Source: Desulforudis sp. (lineage in GTDB: Bacteria; Bacillota; Desulfotomaculia; Desulfotomaculales; Desulforudaceae). Taken from it: 33,297 bases of DNA. The translations under genes and the position numbers were made by a program. The notes beneath the pieces are model-generated. The model was given only the letters and a program-made list of their open reading frames with translations. It was not told the DNA's origin and ran no database searches. This document shows positions 1-9,557 of this stretch, piece by piece. The stretch covers positions 1 through 33,297 of the forward strand of contig JAHRFU010000091.1 of the NCBI GenBank assembly GCA_019084485.1. Reading direction: 5' to 3'. Each line of letters starts with the position of its first letter. Positions within the stretch are counted from its first letter, which is position 1.

Positions 1-228
1 AGCCTGACGGACGTCGCGCTCTTCGAGTAGCGGGTGGCGCACCCGGTGAGCGGACCTCGCGATTCTTCTTTCGACCTCGTGCAGCAGACGGTCATAGGGC
101 CGCGCAGCCTGAACAGCAGTCTGGGCGCGTCCGGCCCTGGCGAGCGAGACGGCCTTCATCACCTGGGTAATCTGCCTGATGTTACGAATTCCCCGGATCC
201 GGTTACGATACTCATGCCTGGCGGACAC
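1..228 (-). CDS. atpG: ATP synthase F1 subunit gamma, N-terminal part (runs off the window edge)
   Basis: Reverse complement from GTG at 228 reads MSARHEYRNRIRGIRNIRQITQVMKAVSLARAGRAQ..., similar to AtpG N-termini (RIRSIKNTQKITKAMKMV); lies directly downstream of atpA after a GGAGGAGGAGGGGGAG Shine-Dalgarno-like tract. Confidence 0.9.
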   Translation of the reverse strand, partial: MSARHEYRNRIRGIRNIRQITQVMKAVSLARAGRAQTAVQAARPYDRLLHEVERRIARSAHRVRHPLLEERDVRQA

Positions 229-247
229 GCTCCCCCTCCTCCTCCTC

Positions 248-1777
248 CTATGCACCAATCCCCTGTTCGATCTTAAACTGAGCCAGCAGGTCTTCGATGA
301 TCCGGCGCAGCGTCTGTTCGTCACTGTCGGTAAGGTCGCCGCTTTCCCTGATTCTCTTCCCTAGGTCAGGATGTTCCAGCCTGATCACTTCACGCAAACG
401 CGTTGCGAACCGGTCGACCAGTTCAACCGGAATTTCGTCCAGATAACCCTGGATCCCTGAATACAGTGAAACCACCATCTCATCCAGGCTCAGCGTACGG
501 TACTGTTTTTGTTTCAGCAACTCCACCAGCCGGCTCCCCCGGGTTAGGCGGGCCCGTGTCCTCCGATCAAGGTCGGCACCGAACTGGGCGAACGCAGCCA
601 ACTCGCGGTAGCGGGCCAGATCAAGCCGTAACTGTCCTGCCACCCGACGCATCGCCTGGGACTGTGCACTCCCACCGACCCGCGATACCGAAAGGCCCAC
701 GCTGATGGCCGGGCGGACTCCAGCATAAAAGAGGTCGGACTGAAGGTAGATCTGGCCGTCCGTTATCGAAATGATATTTGTTGGAATATAGGCTGAGATG
801 TCCCCTTGTTGAGTTTCAATAATTGGGAGGGCGGTAATGGAGCCTCCACCGTGGGTATGGTCAAGCTGCGCCGCGCGCTCTAGTAAGCGGGAATGCAGGT
901 AGAAGATGTCCCCCGGAAAAGCTTCACGTCCCGGCACCCGTCGCAGTAGCAGGGATATCTCGCGGTAGGCGATGGCGTGTCGGCTGAGGTCGTCGTAGAC
1001 GATTAGAACGTCGTGACCCTGCTCCATCAGTTCCTCGGCCACGGTCGTGGCCGCAAAAGGGGCAATGAATAGTAGCGCTGCCGGTTCCGCCGCAGTGGCG
1101 GCGATTACCACCGTATGCGCTAGGGCGTCCTCATCGCTAAGTCTCTGGATAACGCGGGCCACCGTTGAAGCCTTCTGGCCAATCGCCACATACACGCAGA
1201 TAACACCCTGGTCACGCTGGTTGAGGATCGCATCCACCGCTATGGCGGTCTTTCCGGTTTGGCGATCCCCCAGGATCAGTTGCCTTTGCCCGCGCCCTAT
1301 CGGAACCAACGCATCTACCGCCTTGATCCCCGTTTGCAACGGGCGGCCCACCGGTGCCCGTGCGGTCACCGCCGGGGCAAACTTCTCCACGGGACGGTAT
1401 CGGTCTGTCTTTAGGGCTCCTCGTCCATCTAGCGGTATCCCGATCGGATTCACTACCCGCCCGATTAGTTCCGATCCCACCGGTACGGACACGATTCGCC
1501 CCGTCCGCCTTACAATGTCCCCCTCGCGGATCGGGTGGAACTCACCAAGGATTACGCAACCGGTCAGTTCCTCTTCCAAGTTGAGCGCCATGCCCATGAC
1601 CCCATCCGGAAACTCAACCAGTTCGGCCAGCATCACCCGGCGCAAGCCATGCACCAAAGCCACCCCGTCTCCAACCCGGACCACGGTACCAACTTCGTCG
1701 ACTTCCAACTGTACTTCGAACTGTTCAATCTCATGTCGGATCAGGGCACTGATTTCATCCAGTTTGAGGCTCGTAAT
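248..1777 (-). CDS. atpA: ATP synthase F1 subunit alpha; likely start is an ATT codon at 1777 (ORF track starts at an internal TTG at 1708)
   Basis: Walker [29 protein letters not shown] motif; 23 codons upstream of the TTG read [23 protein letters not shown], matching AtpA N-termini. Confidence 0.96.
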   Translation of the reverse strand: MTSLKLDEISALIRHEIEQFEVQLEVDEVGTVVRVGDGVALVHGLRRVMLAELVEFPDGVMGMALNLEEELTGCVILGEFHPIREGDIVRRTGRIVSVPVGSELIGRVVNPIGIPLDGRGALKTDRYRPVEKFAPAVTARAPVGRPLQTGIKAVDALVPIGRGQRQLILGDRQTGKTAIAVDAILNQRDQGVICVYVAIGQKASTVARVIQRLSDEDALAHTVVIAATAAEPAALLFIAPFAATTVAEELMEQGHDVLIVYDDLSRHAIAYREISLLLRRVPGREAFPGDIFYLHSRLLERAAQLDHTHGGGSITALPIIETQQGDISAYIPTNIISITDGQIYLQSDLFYAGVRPAISVGLSVSRVGGSAQSQAMRRVAGQLRLDLARYRELAAFAQFGADLDRRTRARLTRGSRLVELLKQKQYRTLSLDEMVVSLYSGIQGYLDEIPVELVDRFATRLREVIRLEHPDLGKRIRESGDLTDSDEQTLRRIIEDLLAQFKIEQGIGA

Positions 1778-1792
1778 CGGTCACCCTCCCCA

Positions 1793-2350
1793 CTACCGTG
1801 AAGCAGTACCGGATAGACGTCGCTTCAGGCGCTGAAGGCCGCTCCGGACGGTGCCGTCCACCAGGTAGTCCCCCGCACGAAACCGGATTCCGCCGACCAC
1901 TTCCGCCTTGACGTGAAACGTGACCTCCGGGCTCACCCCCCGCTTTTCCGTGAGCCCGGCCGCTAGTCGGGTGATCTCCGTCCGCAAGGCATCCGAGAGG
2001 GGAACAGCGGATACCACTTCCACCGCTTCACGACCTGCGTCCCGTCTAACCAGATCGGCGAACCGCGCCGCGATTAACCGAAGGTATTGCTCCCTCCGCC
2101 GCTTCACCAACACTTCCAGGAAACGCGTAGCCAGAGGGGACACTCTGCCCGCCACAATCCGGCTCAACAGGGCCATTTTCGCGCTGACCGGAAGACGAAG
2201 CCCTACCCAGAAGACCCGCAACTGATCCAGTTCATCCACTGCCCGGACGAACTCAGCCAGTTCACGCCCAATCTCCGCAGATCGACCCTGTTGCTTTGCG
2301 ACCGCGAAAAGCGCCTGACTGTAGCCTTTGGCCACTGAAGGATCTAGCAT
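1793..2350 (-). CDS. atpH: ATP synthase F1 subunit delta
   Basis: MLDPSVAKGYSQALFAVAKQQ...; position between atpF and atpA. Confidence 0.93.
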   Translation of the reverse strand: MLDPSVAKGYSQALFAVAKQQGRSAEIGRELAEFVRAVDELDQLRVFWVGLRLPVSAKMALLSRIVAGRVSPLATRFLEVLVKRRREQYLRLIAARFADLVRRDAGREAVEVVSAVPLSDALRTEITRLAAGLTEKRGVSPEVTFHVKAEVVGGIRFRAGDYLVDGTVRSGLQRLKRRLSGTASR

Positions 2351-2838
2351 TACTTCCTTCCTACTTCTCGAAGGGACTCCGCCACCAGCCGCTCGTGGTC
2401 TGCGTTATCGATAACCTTGCCGATCAACCTCTGTGTACCCAAGACGACCAACTCGGTCAGTTCCCCCCGGATATCCGCCTGCGTGTCAGCCCTTTCCTGC
2501 TCGATTTCCGCAATAGTCCTAGCCTTCAGTTCTCTGGCCGCGCCCTCCGCCTGGCTGAGAATCCCTTCCGCCCGCTCCCTCGCCTCAGACTCGGCGTGAG
2601 CCACGATCAGTCCGGCCTGTTCCCGGGCCTCCGCCAATATTTCTTCCCGGCGCTGCCGTAGCAAACCAGCTGCCTCCCGATCCCGTTCCGCGGCTTCCAC
2701 CTGATCCGCCACCAGGCGTTTACGGTCATCCAACACCCTTAGCAATGGGCGGTAGGCAAAGATGCGTAGCAAAACCAGCAGAAGTAGAAAATGAAATACT
2801 TGTGCCACCACAGTGGCGTTAAAGCTCAGATCCGTAAT
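2350..2838 (-). CDS. atpF: ATP synthase Fo subunit b; likely start is ATT at 2838 (ORF track starts at GTG 2811)
   Basis: Single N-terminal TM then coiled-coil; upstream codons ITDLSFNAT complete the typical xxFNATLxxQ N-terminus of subunit b. Confidence 0.92.
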   Translation of the reverse strand: MTDLSFNATVVAQVFHFLLLLVLLRIFAYRPLLRVLDDRKRLVADQVEAAERDREAAGLLRQRREEILAEAREQAGLIVAHAESEARERAEGILSQAEGAARELKARTIAEIEQERADTQADIRGELTELVVLGTQRLIGKVIDNADHERLVAESLREVGRK

Positions 2839-2867
2839 ACCACCTTCTTCGGTCTGGTGTTTGAACT

Positions 2868-3107
<240 letters not shown>

Positions 3108-3131
3108 TCATCCTCGTCGCAAAGATTCTGG

Positions 3132-3917
3132 CTAGTGACTCTCGGTTACGGCCAGGGAGATGTACGCAATGCTTAGGATTGTAAACACAAACGCCTGGAT
3201 TATGGAAATGAACAGGCCGAAACCCAGCCAGAGTACAGACGCCATGAATCCGCCGGCCAACTCAGCCACTCCGGTGATCAGTCCCAGCAGCGCTAAGATC
3301 ATAATCTCCTTCCCCTTCATATTCCCGAACAACCTGATGGCCAGGGTCACAGGCTTAGCCACTTCCTCGATCAGCCTAATCGGGAGGAAAAAAGGATACG
3401 GCCGTAGAAAATCCTTGAGGTATTCTCCCCGGCGGTAGCGAATGCCCCACAGGTGCAACGTGACGAAGGTCACACCGGCGAAAGCAAAAGCCGTCTGATG
3501 GTCTGCGGTGGGCGCAAAAAGGGTCGGGACGATACCCAGCATGTTCATAACGGCAATGAAGATGAGAAAGGTCATTGCCAGAGACAGAACCATGTTGCCC
3601 TTTCGCTCTTCCATGGTGTCCTTAATCATGTCTCGAATGAAATCGATGATGATTTCGTAAGCAATCGCCGGACGCCCCGGGTAACGAACGTGTGCGGTTC
3701 TAACCGCCGCCGCCGACAATGCCAGTACAATAACCATCGCCACCCAGGTAAAGATGATGGTCCGCGGATTAAGGTCGATGGGGTAACCAAGCAGTTCCCC
3801 CAGCCGCCAGGGCCCCTCCGGTATGTTCCAGATATTCAGATCCTGTTGGACCCGCTCGATCAGTGGGACCTCGGGTGTCCGCCCGGCTTCAGGAATCAAG
3901 TGTGCAAGACCTCCCAA
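3132..3917 (-). CDS. atpB: ATP synthase Fo subunit a (start TTG; a second TTG at 3899 has the better GGGAGG Shine-Dalgarno)
   Basis: LAIRLFGNMKGKEIM helix with essential Arg; ...FVFTILSIAYISLAV C-terminus. Confidence 0.95.
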   Translation of the reverse strand: MGGLAHLIPEAGRTPEVPLIERVQQDLNIWNIPEGPWRLGELLGYPIDLNPRTIIFTWVAMVIVLALSAAAVRTAHVRYPGRPAIAYEIIIDFIRDMIKDTMEERKGNMVLSLAMTFLIFIAVMNMLGIVPTLFAPTADHQTAFAFAGVTFVTLHLWGIRYRRGEYLKDFLRPYPFFLPIRLIEEVAKPVTLAIRLFGNMKGKEIMILALLGLITGVAELAGGFMASVLWLGFGLFISIIQAFVFTILSIAYISLAVTESH

Positions 3918-4098
3918 CCCGAATCCTCATCACCACCGCATCATTGACATCTTCTCCCCGGATTTCCGGGATTATGCGGAGATGGCAGCAACTCGCCGGG
4001 CAGTCGGCCAATGGGCCAAAGCCCCAAAAAGGGATTGAGCCATGAATGTCCAACTATGTGAGTAGTCTGAGGGTTCTGCATAAGGAGGAGTGGTACAA

Positions 4099-4713
4099 AT
4101 GCTTTCTGACTTGGTCCATCGGAACCGCAGTTACCGTCGGTTTTCCCAATCAACAAAGATTGAGGAAGCTACACTCCGAGAATTGGTCGACTTGGCCCGC
4201 CATACCGCCTCCGCCGCCAATCTCCAGCCTTTAAGATATATGCTGTCTTCGGACGCCGTACGGAACGCCCTCATTTTCGACTGTCTGACCTGGGCCGCCT
4301 ATCTGAAAGACTGGAAGGGCCCGGTTGAAGGCGAAAGACCCTCCGCCTATATTGTGATTCTTGGTGACACCACTGTAAGTCGGAGCATTGACTGTGACCA
4401 CGGTATCTCAGCCCAGACTATCCTGCTGGGAGCGGTGGAGCGCGGCCTGGGTGGCTGTATGCTGGCTGCGATTGACCGCGACCGATTACGGCAGACACTA
4501 CGCATTCCAGACCGGTACCAGATACTTCTGGTCATCGCCCTGGGCGAACCCGCCGAAACGGTGGTTATCGATCCGGTCGGCGACAATCGCAGCATCAAGT
4601 ACTGGCGGGATCACCAGGGGATACACCACGTACCGAAACGCAGCCTAGATGAAATCATCCTGGGAAAGCCAATAGCCAGTCGCATACGCACAGTGTCAAG
4701 TCTGTGCCAGTGA
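4099..4713 (+). CDS. nitroreductase family protein
   Basis: LVHRNRSYRRFSQSTKIEEATLRELVDLARHTASAANLQPLRY; AAGGAGGAG at 4082-4090 precedes the ATG. Confidence 0.9.
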   Translation: MLSDLVHRNRSYRRFSQSTKIEEATLRELVDLARHTASAANLQPLRYMLSSDAVRNALIFDCLTWAAYLKDWKGPVEGERPSAYIVILGDTTVSRSIDCDHGISAQTILLGAVERGLGGCMLAAIDRDRLRQTLRIPDRYQILLVIALGEPAETVVIDPVGDNRSIKYWRDHQGIHHVPKRSLDEIILGKPIASRIRTVSSLCQ

Positions 4714-4772
4714 GGGGTGCCAGTGAAGGGTCGGGGCTTTAGTTCTTTAAGTATTTTCGTACCCTAACACTT

Positions 4773-4796
4773 GAGCGCCGCAATCTTGCGGCGCTC
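4773..4796. repeat. perfect inverted repeat (GAGCGCCGCA-ATCT-TGCGGCGCTC), possible terminator hairpin without a clear U-tract
   Basis: 10-bp perfect arms with 4-nt loop. Confidence 0.6.
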
Positions 4797-4838
4797 ATCG
4801 AGGGGTCGGCTCATTGAGGGGTTGAGACTTTACTTATT

Positions 4839-5077
4839 TCAGGAACTTTTACTCCATCTGCTCACAATGTTGGTCAGGCCACACCCGTATTAAGGAGCTT
4901 GTGGTCTTCCTCAGGAAGGAGCAGGCGGGGTGTGACCCCCGCTTCAAATAACAGCCGCCAGAAGCCCTTGTTCCGTCCGGCAAAGTGGTGCCCCACCTGT
5001 GCCGCCCTCTCCCCGGGGTTGTAACCCACAAATACAATCCTCAAATCATCGCCCAAAATGTCCGGAATGATGCTCAC
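4839..5077 (-). pseudogene. mismatch-specific uracil/thymine DNA glycosylase (Mug family) remnant, frameshifted and truncated
   Basis: VSIIPDILGDDLRIVFVGYNPGERAAQVGHHFAGRNKGFWRLLFEAGVTPRLL... matches Mug N-termini; homology continues in a shifted frame as LTNIVSRWSKSS then stop. Confidence 0.78.
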
Positions 5078-5085
5078 ATTCCTCC

Positions 5086-6294
5086 TTAAGATGCCCTGTT
5101 TACCGGTACCGTCGATGGGTCTCCGGTTTTCGGCGGCGGCGGGGTCTTAAAGAAACGCTCGTTTGCCCATTTGGACCACTTCGGGGCTTTGTTAAACATG
5201 AGTAACCCGACCAGTGCCGTAAAAAGGATATAAATACCGCTAAAGGTCCGCCAAGCCGGGGCGGCCAACGCCGCGATAATTGCCGAAAACTCTCCCCTCT
5301 GAACCAGTGACAGTCCCGCCCGCAAGGAAGCTCTGGGCGAGAGGCCGTACATCCGTCCGCCATAGAAGCCTACCAGTACCTTACCGGCGATAGACCAGAG
5401 CACCAGCGCCACCAGTAACCCCGCCATTGGAATACCCTGGCCGAAAGTAATGGTGGTACCAAACCAGAAGAAGAAGAAAGGCAAGGTTATGTCCCGCACT
5501 GGGAGGATCAGGTGATCCAGTTCCTTGGAACGGCCGGTCTCTGACAGCATCACCCCGGCTAGGAACGCCCCCAGCACCTCAGACAGCCCCAGAGCCATGG
5601 CCAGACCAGCATACCCCAACGCAATGCCGACGGCCAACAGAGGCATCAAGTCGGTCTCCATGTGCTTCTCCATGAACTCGCCAAGCTTACGGAATCCGAA
5701 GTATCCGATCAGGATCGCCCCAGCGGTGATCAGCAAAATCTTGGCAAACAGGATGACCAGACTTTGTGTCGTGACGTCCCCGCCGGAATGCAGCCCGGCC
5801 AGGAACGAGACCAGGATCGGCGCAACCAGGTCCTCAAATATCAGAAGCGCGAGAATGAATTCTGCTTCGGGGCTCGCCAGCCTCTTCTTCTCTTCGAGCA
5901 TCTTAAGCGTGATCGAAGAACTGCTAGCATAAACCACCGCGCCGATCAGGAGCGCCATCGCAAAGCTAAGACCGAAGATAAGGGCAATCAGCAGGCCTAC
6001 CCCCAGGTTCAGGACAATATCCAGAAGGCCTGCGGGCCAAACTCTTTTCGAAATCTCCATCATCCGCCGGAGGGGAAATTCCAGACCGAGCAGAAAAAAC
6101 AGCAGGACAATCCCGATTTCGGCAACGGTGTGGAGTGTCTTGCCATCGCCGTTCATCAGGGTGCTTAACAGGATCCCGATGATGATGAACGCGAGCACCG
6201 ACGGTAACCTGAGCCTCCGGCAAGCATAACCCACGATGAAGAACAGGCACAGCATTATCCCTGCAACTAAGAGGAACGGTGTCTGTTCCAGCAT
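5086..6294 (-). CDS. khtU: cation:proton antiporter, CPA2 family (KefB/KhtU-like)
   Basis: Multi-TM Na_H_Exchanger protein (LLFFLLGLEFPLRRM, GAVVYASSSSITLKMLEE); paired with a KhtT-like protein. Confidence 0.8.
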   Translation of the reverse strand: MLEQTPFLLVAGIMLCLFFIVGYACRRLRLPSVLAFIIIGILLSTLMNGDGKTLHTVAEIGIVLLFFLLGLEFPLRRMMEISKRVWPAGLLDIVLNLGVGLLIALIFGLSFAMALLIGAVVYASSSSITLKMLEEKKRLASPEAEFILALLIFEDLVAPILVSFLAGLHSGGDVTTQSLVILFAKILLITAGAILIGYFGFRKLGEFMEKHMETDLMPLLAVGIALGYAGLAMALGLSEVLGAFLAGVMLSETGRSKELDHLILPVRDITLPFFFFWFGTTITFGQGIPMAGLLVALVLWSIAGKVLVGFYGGRMYGLSPRASLRAGLSLVQRGEFSAIIAALAAPAWRTFSGIYILFTALVGLLMFNKAPKWSKWANERFFKTPPPPKTGDPSTVPVNRAS

Positions 6295-6295
6295 C

Positions 6296-6787
6296 CTAAC
6301 TCTCCTGTTCCTTACACAACGACTTGAGAGACTTGATCTGATCCCTCTTGCCGATGGCCATCAGGACGTCTCCCGGAAGAACCACTTCGTGCACGTCCGG
6401 ACTGCCGATGACCTCCTCCTTGCGTTTAATACCGATTACGGTAACCCCGGTGGTCTTCCTGATCTGAGCCTCCTTGATACTCTTGTGCGCTAACGGTGAT
6501 CTGGTGCAAACCTCAATCCACTCCACTCGAATGGTGTTGACCAGAAGCTCCGCTCGCTCATCGCTAACCGGTTGGTAGTCGGCTCCGAGCAAGATGGCAC
6601 CGACATTCCGCGCCTCTTCATCATTCAATTCAAAGGTTAGAATGGGCTCATCATCATCCGCATCAGCCATAAAATATATCTCACGACGGCCACTGTGATG
6701 AATGATGATCACAAACAACAGACCGTCAGACGAGTGCATAGTGTACTTCTTCCCGATACCTGGTAGATCGACACTCTTAATCTTCAT
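6296..6787 (-). CDS. khtT: KhtT-like antiporter regulatory subunit with TrkA-C/RCK_C domain
   Basis: MKIKSVDLPGIGKKY... and C-terminal TGVTVIGIKRKEEVIGSPDVHEVVLPGDVLMAIGKRDQIKSL; likely start ATG 6787. Confidence 0.8.
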   Translation of the reverse strand: MKIKSVDLPGIGKKYTMHSSDGLLFVIIIHHSGRREIYFMADADDDEPILTFELNDEEARNVGAILLGADYQPVSDERAELLVNTIRVEWIEVCTRSPLAHKSIKEAQIRKTTGVTVIGIKRKEEVIGSPDVHEVVLPGDVLMAIGKRDQIKSLKSLCKEQES

Positions 6788-6920
6788 GCTCTCTTCCCCT
6801 CTCGCTCCGTAATCTGGCCTGAAGGCGCCCAGCGCCGAGAACCTGAGCGACCCCTTCGCGGTAAACGCCCCTGACATGGACTATACCATAGACCGCACCG
6901 CCGGATAAAGGCGTACAGCT

Positions 6921-6950
6921 GTATGAAAGCCTGCTAGAACAGACATAATA
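6921..6950 (+). promoter_or_regulatory. possible sigma-F/G-type forespore promoter upstream of the CotF-like gene
   Basis: GTATG (6921-6925), 18-nt spacer, CATAATA (6944-6950); the -10 fits CATNMTA, the -35 only approximately. Confidence 0.35.
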
Positions 6951-6982
6951 CCCACGAAAATAACTTCCTGGAGGTATGTATC

Positions 6983-7702
6983 ATGCGCTTTGGTATGCAC
7001 GAGGCTCTGGACCTGCACGAGGTTCTGAGCGACAAGGTCTGCGCCATCGACCACTTTGCACTCTATGAATCGCAGTGTCAGGATCAGGAACTCAAGTCTC
7101 TGATTCACCGGCAGGTTTCCAGAATGGCTCAGGACTACAATACTCTGGTGAATATGGCCCGCGGCCGGGGTGTCGAGCCGCGCAACGTTCCCCAGCGTGT
7201 GGAGCACCCTGACGTCCATTACGGCATGACTGCCGGTCAGCCGACTCATCCGCACCTGCACGCGAAACGCCTCTCCGACCAGGCAATTGCTCAGGGCGTG
7301 CTCCTCCATCATAAGTGTGGTGCCAGCCACTCCACATTGGCGGCCCTTGAGTCTGCAGACCCGGATCTTAGGCAGATGATGACGAACTGCTCGGTAACTG
7401 CAATTAATATGGCCTATGAAATCTTCCAGTACATGAATGCCAAGGGTCACTACCAGGTTCCACAGATGGACCAGCGTACCATGAGCCAGATGGGTCAATC
7501 ATACCAGCCCGTCAACCTCACCGGTACCCACGCCGGTGCCGGAATGGGTACTGGGATGGGTGCCGGAACTGCTCATCCAACCAGCAACATCGGCCGTACC
7601 GGTAACGTCCAATTTGGAGGCCAGTACGCCGGCAATCCCACGACCGATTATGCGTTAGGAAACCCTGCCGAGCACGTATCTCCTGAAAACTTCAAAATGT
7701 AA
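6983..7702 (+). CDS. spore coat protein, CotF family
   Basis: HEALDLHEVLSDKVCAIDHFALYESQCQDQELKSLIHRQ plus Gly/Met-rich C-terminal tail; CTGGAGGT Shine-Dalgarno. Confidence 0.82.
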   Translation: MRFGMHEALDLHEVLSDKVCAIDHFALYESQCQDQELKSLIHRQVSRMAQDYNTLVNMARGRGVEPRNVPQRVEHPDVHYGMTAGQPTHPHLHAKRLSDQAIAQGVLLHHKCGASHSTLAALESADPDLRQMMTNCSVTAINMAYEIFQYMNAKGHYQVPQMDQRTMSQMGQSYQPVNLTGTHAGAGMGTGMGAGTAHPTSNIGRTGNVQFGGQYAGNPTTDYALGNPAEHVSPENFKM

Positions 7703-7725
7703 AGTTCACCGTACACCTGACAGCC

Positions 7726-7757
7726 AAGGGGAGTAGCTAAGCGTTACTCCCCTTTTA
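7726..7757 (+). terminator. Rho-independent terminator after the CotF-like gene
   Basis: AAGGGGAGTA-GCTAAGCG-TTACTCCCCTT followed by TT. Confidence 0.75.
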
Positions 7758-7944
7758 CGTTGCTCTTACTATTTTCAACTACCCTATTTTTGTCTCTTTT
7801 CCTTCCACATAGACCCTTTAATTCCCTCTTGGTCAGCAGGAACACCTTAACTTGCTTGCCCGGACGGGGTATGATATCCATATAAAGTGAGCTCACCGGC
7901 TGGAATTAACTGCCGGGTTTAGTTGAAGAAAAGGAATTGAGACT

Positions 7945-9540
7945 GTGATCCGGGTTGGTAACATACAGCTTTCCCTGGCCGAAGACTCCCCAGCGGCACT
8001 CGAGCGGGCACTACTCTACAGGCTGAAGGTGAGTCAGGGTGACTTGCTGGAATACAATATCTTCCGGCAGTCAATCGACGCCCGCAACAAGAGCGCCATT
8101 CGGTTCGTTTACACGGTGGATGTCCGAGTGCAGAATGAGTCCCGCGTACTGCGTAGCTTGCGTGACCGCGATATCGCGATCACTCCCGCCGAGACCTACC
8201 AGGAGCCTGAGACGGGCAGTGTACCTCTGGACGAACGTCCGGTGATCGTGGGCACTGGTCCGGCCGGTTTGTTTGGCGGACTGATTCTGGCACAGCTTGG
8301 TTTCCGTCCCATCCTGCTCGAACGTGGTGACGATGTGGACCGCCGGACTGCCCAGGTAACCCGCTTCTGGCGTAGCAGTGAACTAGATGCCGACAGCAAC
8401 GTACAGTTCGGAGAAGGGGGTGCCGGTACCTTTTCGGATGGAAAGCTGACCACCCTGATCCGCGACCCTCGCTGCCGTAAGGTCCTGGATGAGTTGGTCG
8501 CCGCCGGTGCCCCTCCGGAAATCGTCTATTCCTTTCGACCCCATCTGGGTACCGATAAACTGCGTAGCATAGTAAAGAACCTGCGTCAACGGATTATCCA
8601 CTCGGGTGGCGAAATTAGGTTCCGTAACAAGGTAACCGATCTCATTGTCAGATCCGGACGAGTGTGCGGACTGGTCATAAACGACAGTGAGCACATCCCC
8701 TGTCGGGTCGTGCTGCTGGCCCCGGGACACAGCGCCCGGGACACCTTTGCAATGCTGTTGTCGAGAGGGGTGTTAATGTGGCCCAAACCCTTTTCCATCG
8801 GGGTTCGGATTGAGCACCCGCAGGATCTGGTAAACCGCGCTCAATATGGTGGAAACGCCAGTCACCCCCGGCTGGGGGTCGCCGACTACAAGCTCGCCTA
8901 TCATTCACCTGGTGGTCGTTCGGCTTATACCTTCTGCATGTGCCCCGGTGGGGTTGTGATTGCCGCCGCTTCAGAACCGGGACATCTGGTTACCAACGGG
9001 ATGAGTGCTTACGCCCGTGACGGTCAGAATGCGAACAGTGCCTTCCTGGTGGGTGTCACCCCCCAAGATTTTGAGAGTGACCATCCACTGGCCGGTATTG
9101 AGTTCCAGCGTCGATGGGAGAGTCTCGCCTTTCGTGTCGGCGGAGGTGATTATCAGGCACCGGTGCAGCTTTTGGCCGATTTCCTTAACGATCAGGCTGG
9201 AACCGGGCCAGGTGCCGTACCGGCCACCTACAGACCCGGGGTTAGGCCTGCTGAGTTGAAGAAGTGTTTACCACTACACGTCGTTATGATGCTCCGGGAA
9301 GCGGTACCGCAGTTGGACCACAAACTAAGGGGCTTTGCCTTGCCCGAGGCCATTCTAACCGGTGTGGAAACCAGGAGTTCCTCGCCCGTTCGTTTAGAAC
9401 GTGACGAGTCATTTCAGTCCAACATTCGGGGGCTGTACCCGGCTGGGGAAGGTCCGGGATACGCCGGGGGAATAGTCTCCTCAGCCGTGGACGGGATCAA
9501 GGTCGCCGAAGCGATTACCGGCCGCTACAAACCTTTGTAG
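7945..9540 (+). CDS. FAD-dependent dehydrogenase (COG2509-like)
   Basis: PVIVGTGPAGLFGGLILAQLGFRPILLERG dinucleotide-binding motif; C-terminal GLYPAGEGPGYAGGIVSSAVDGIKVAEAI. Confidence 0.9.
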   Translation: MIRVGNIQLSLAEDSPAALERALLYRLKVSQGDLLEYNIFRQSIDARNKSAIRFVYTVDVRVQNESRVLRSLRDRDIAITPAETYQEPETGSVPLDERPVIVGTGPAGLFGGLILAQLGFRPILLERGDDVDRRTAQVTRFWRSSELDADSNVQFGEGGAGTFSDGKLTTLIRDPRCRKVLDELVAAGAPPEIVYSFRPHLGTDKLRSIVKNLRQRIIHSGGEIRFRNKVTDLIVRSGRVCGLVINDSEHIPCRVVLLAPGHSARDTFAMLLSRGVLMWPKPFSIGVRIEHPQDLVNRAQYGGNASHPRLGVADYKLAYHSPGGRSAYTFCMCPGGVVIAAASEPGHLVTNGMSAYARDGQNANSAFLVGVTPQDFESDHPLAGIEFQRRWESLAFRVGGGDYQAPVQLLADFLNDQAGTGPGAVPATYRPGVRPAELKKCLPLHVVMMLREAVPQLDHKLRGFALPEAILTGVETRSSSPVRLERDESFQSNIRGLYPAGEGPGYAGGIVSSAVDGIKVAEAITGRYKPL

Positions 9541-9557
9541 AAAGGAGTCTGCATCCA

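Noticed and set aside
1047-1835. 262-aa plus-strand ORF opposite atpA
   Set aside because: Shadow ORF antisense to clearly coding atpA; low-complexity Ser/Thr/Pro-rich composition and no recognisable motif.
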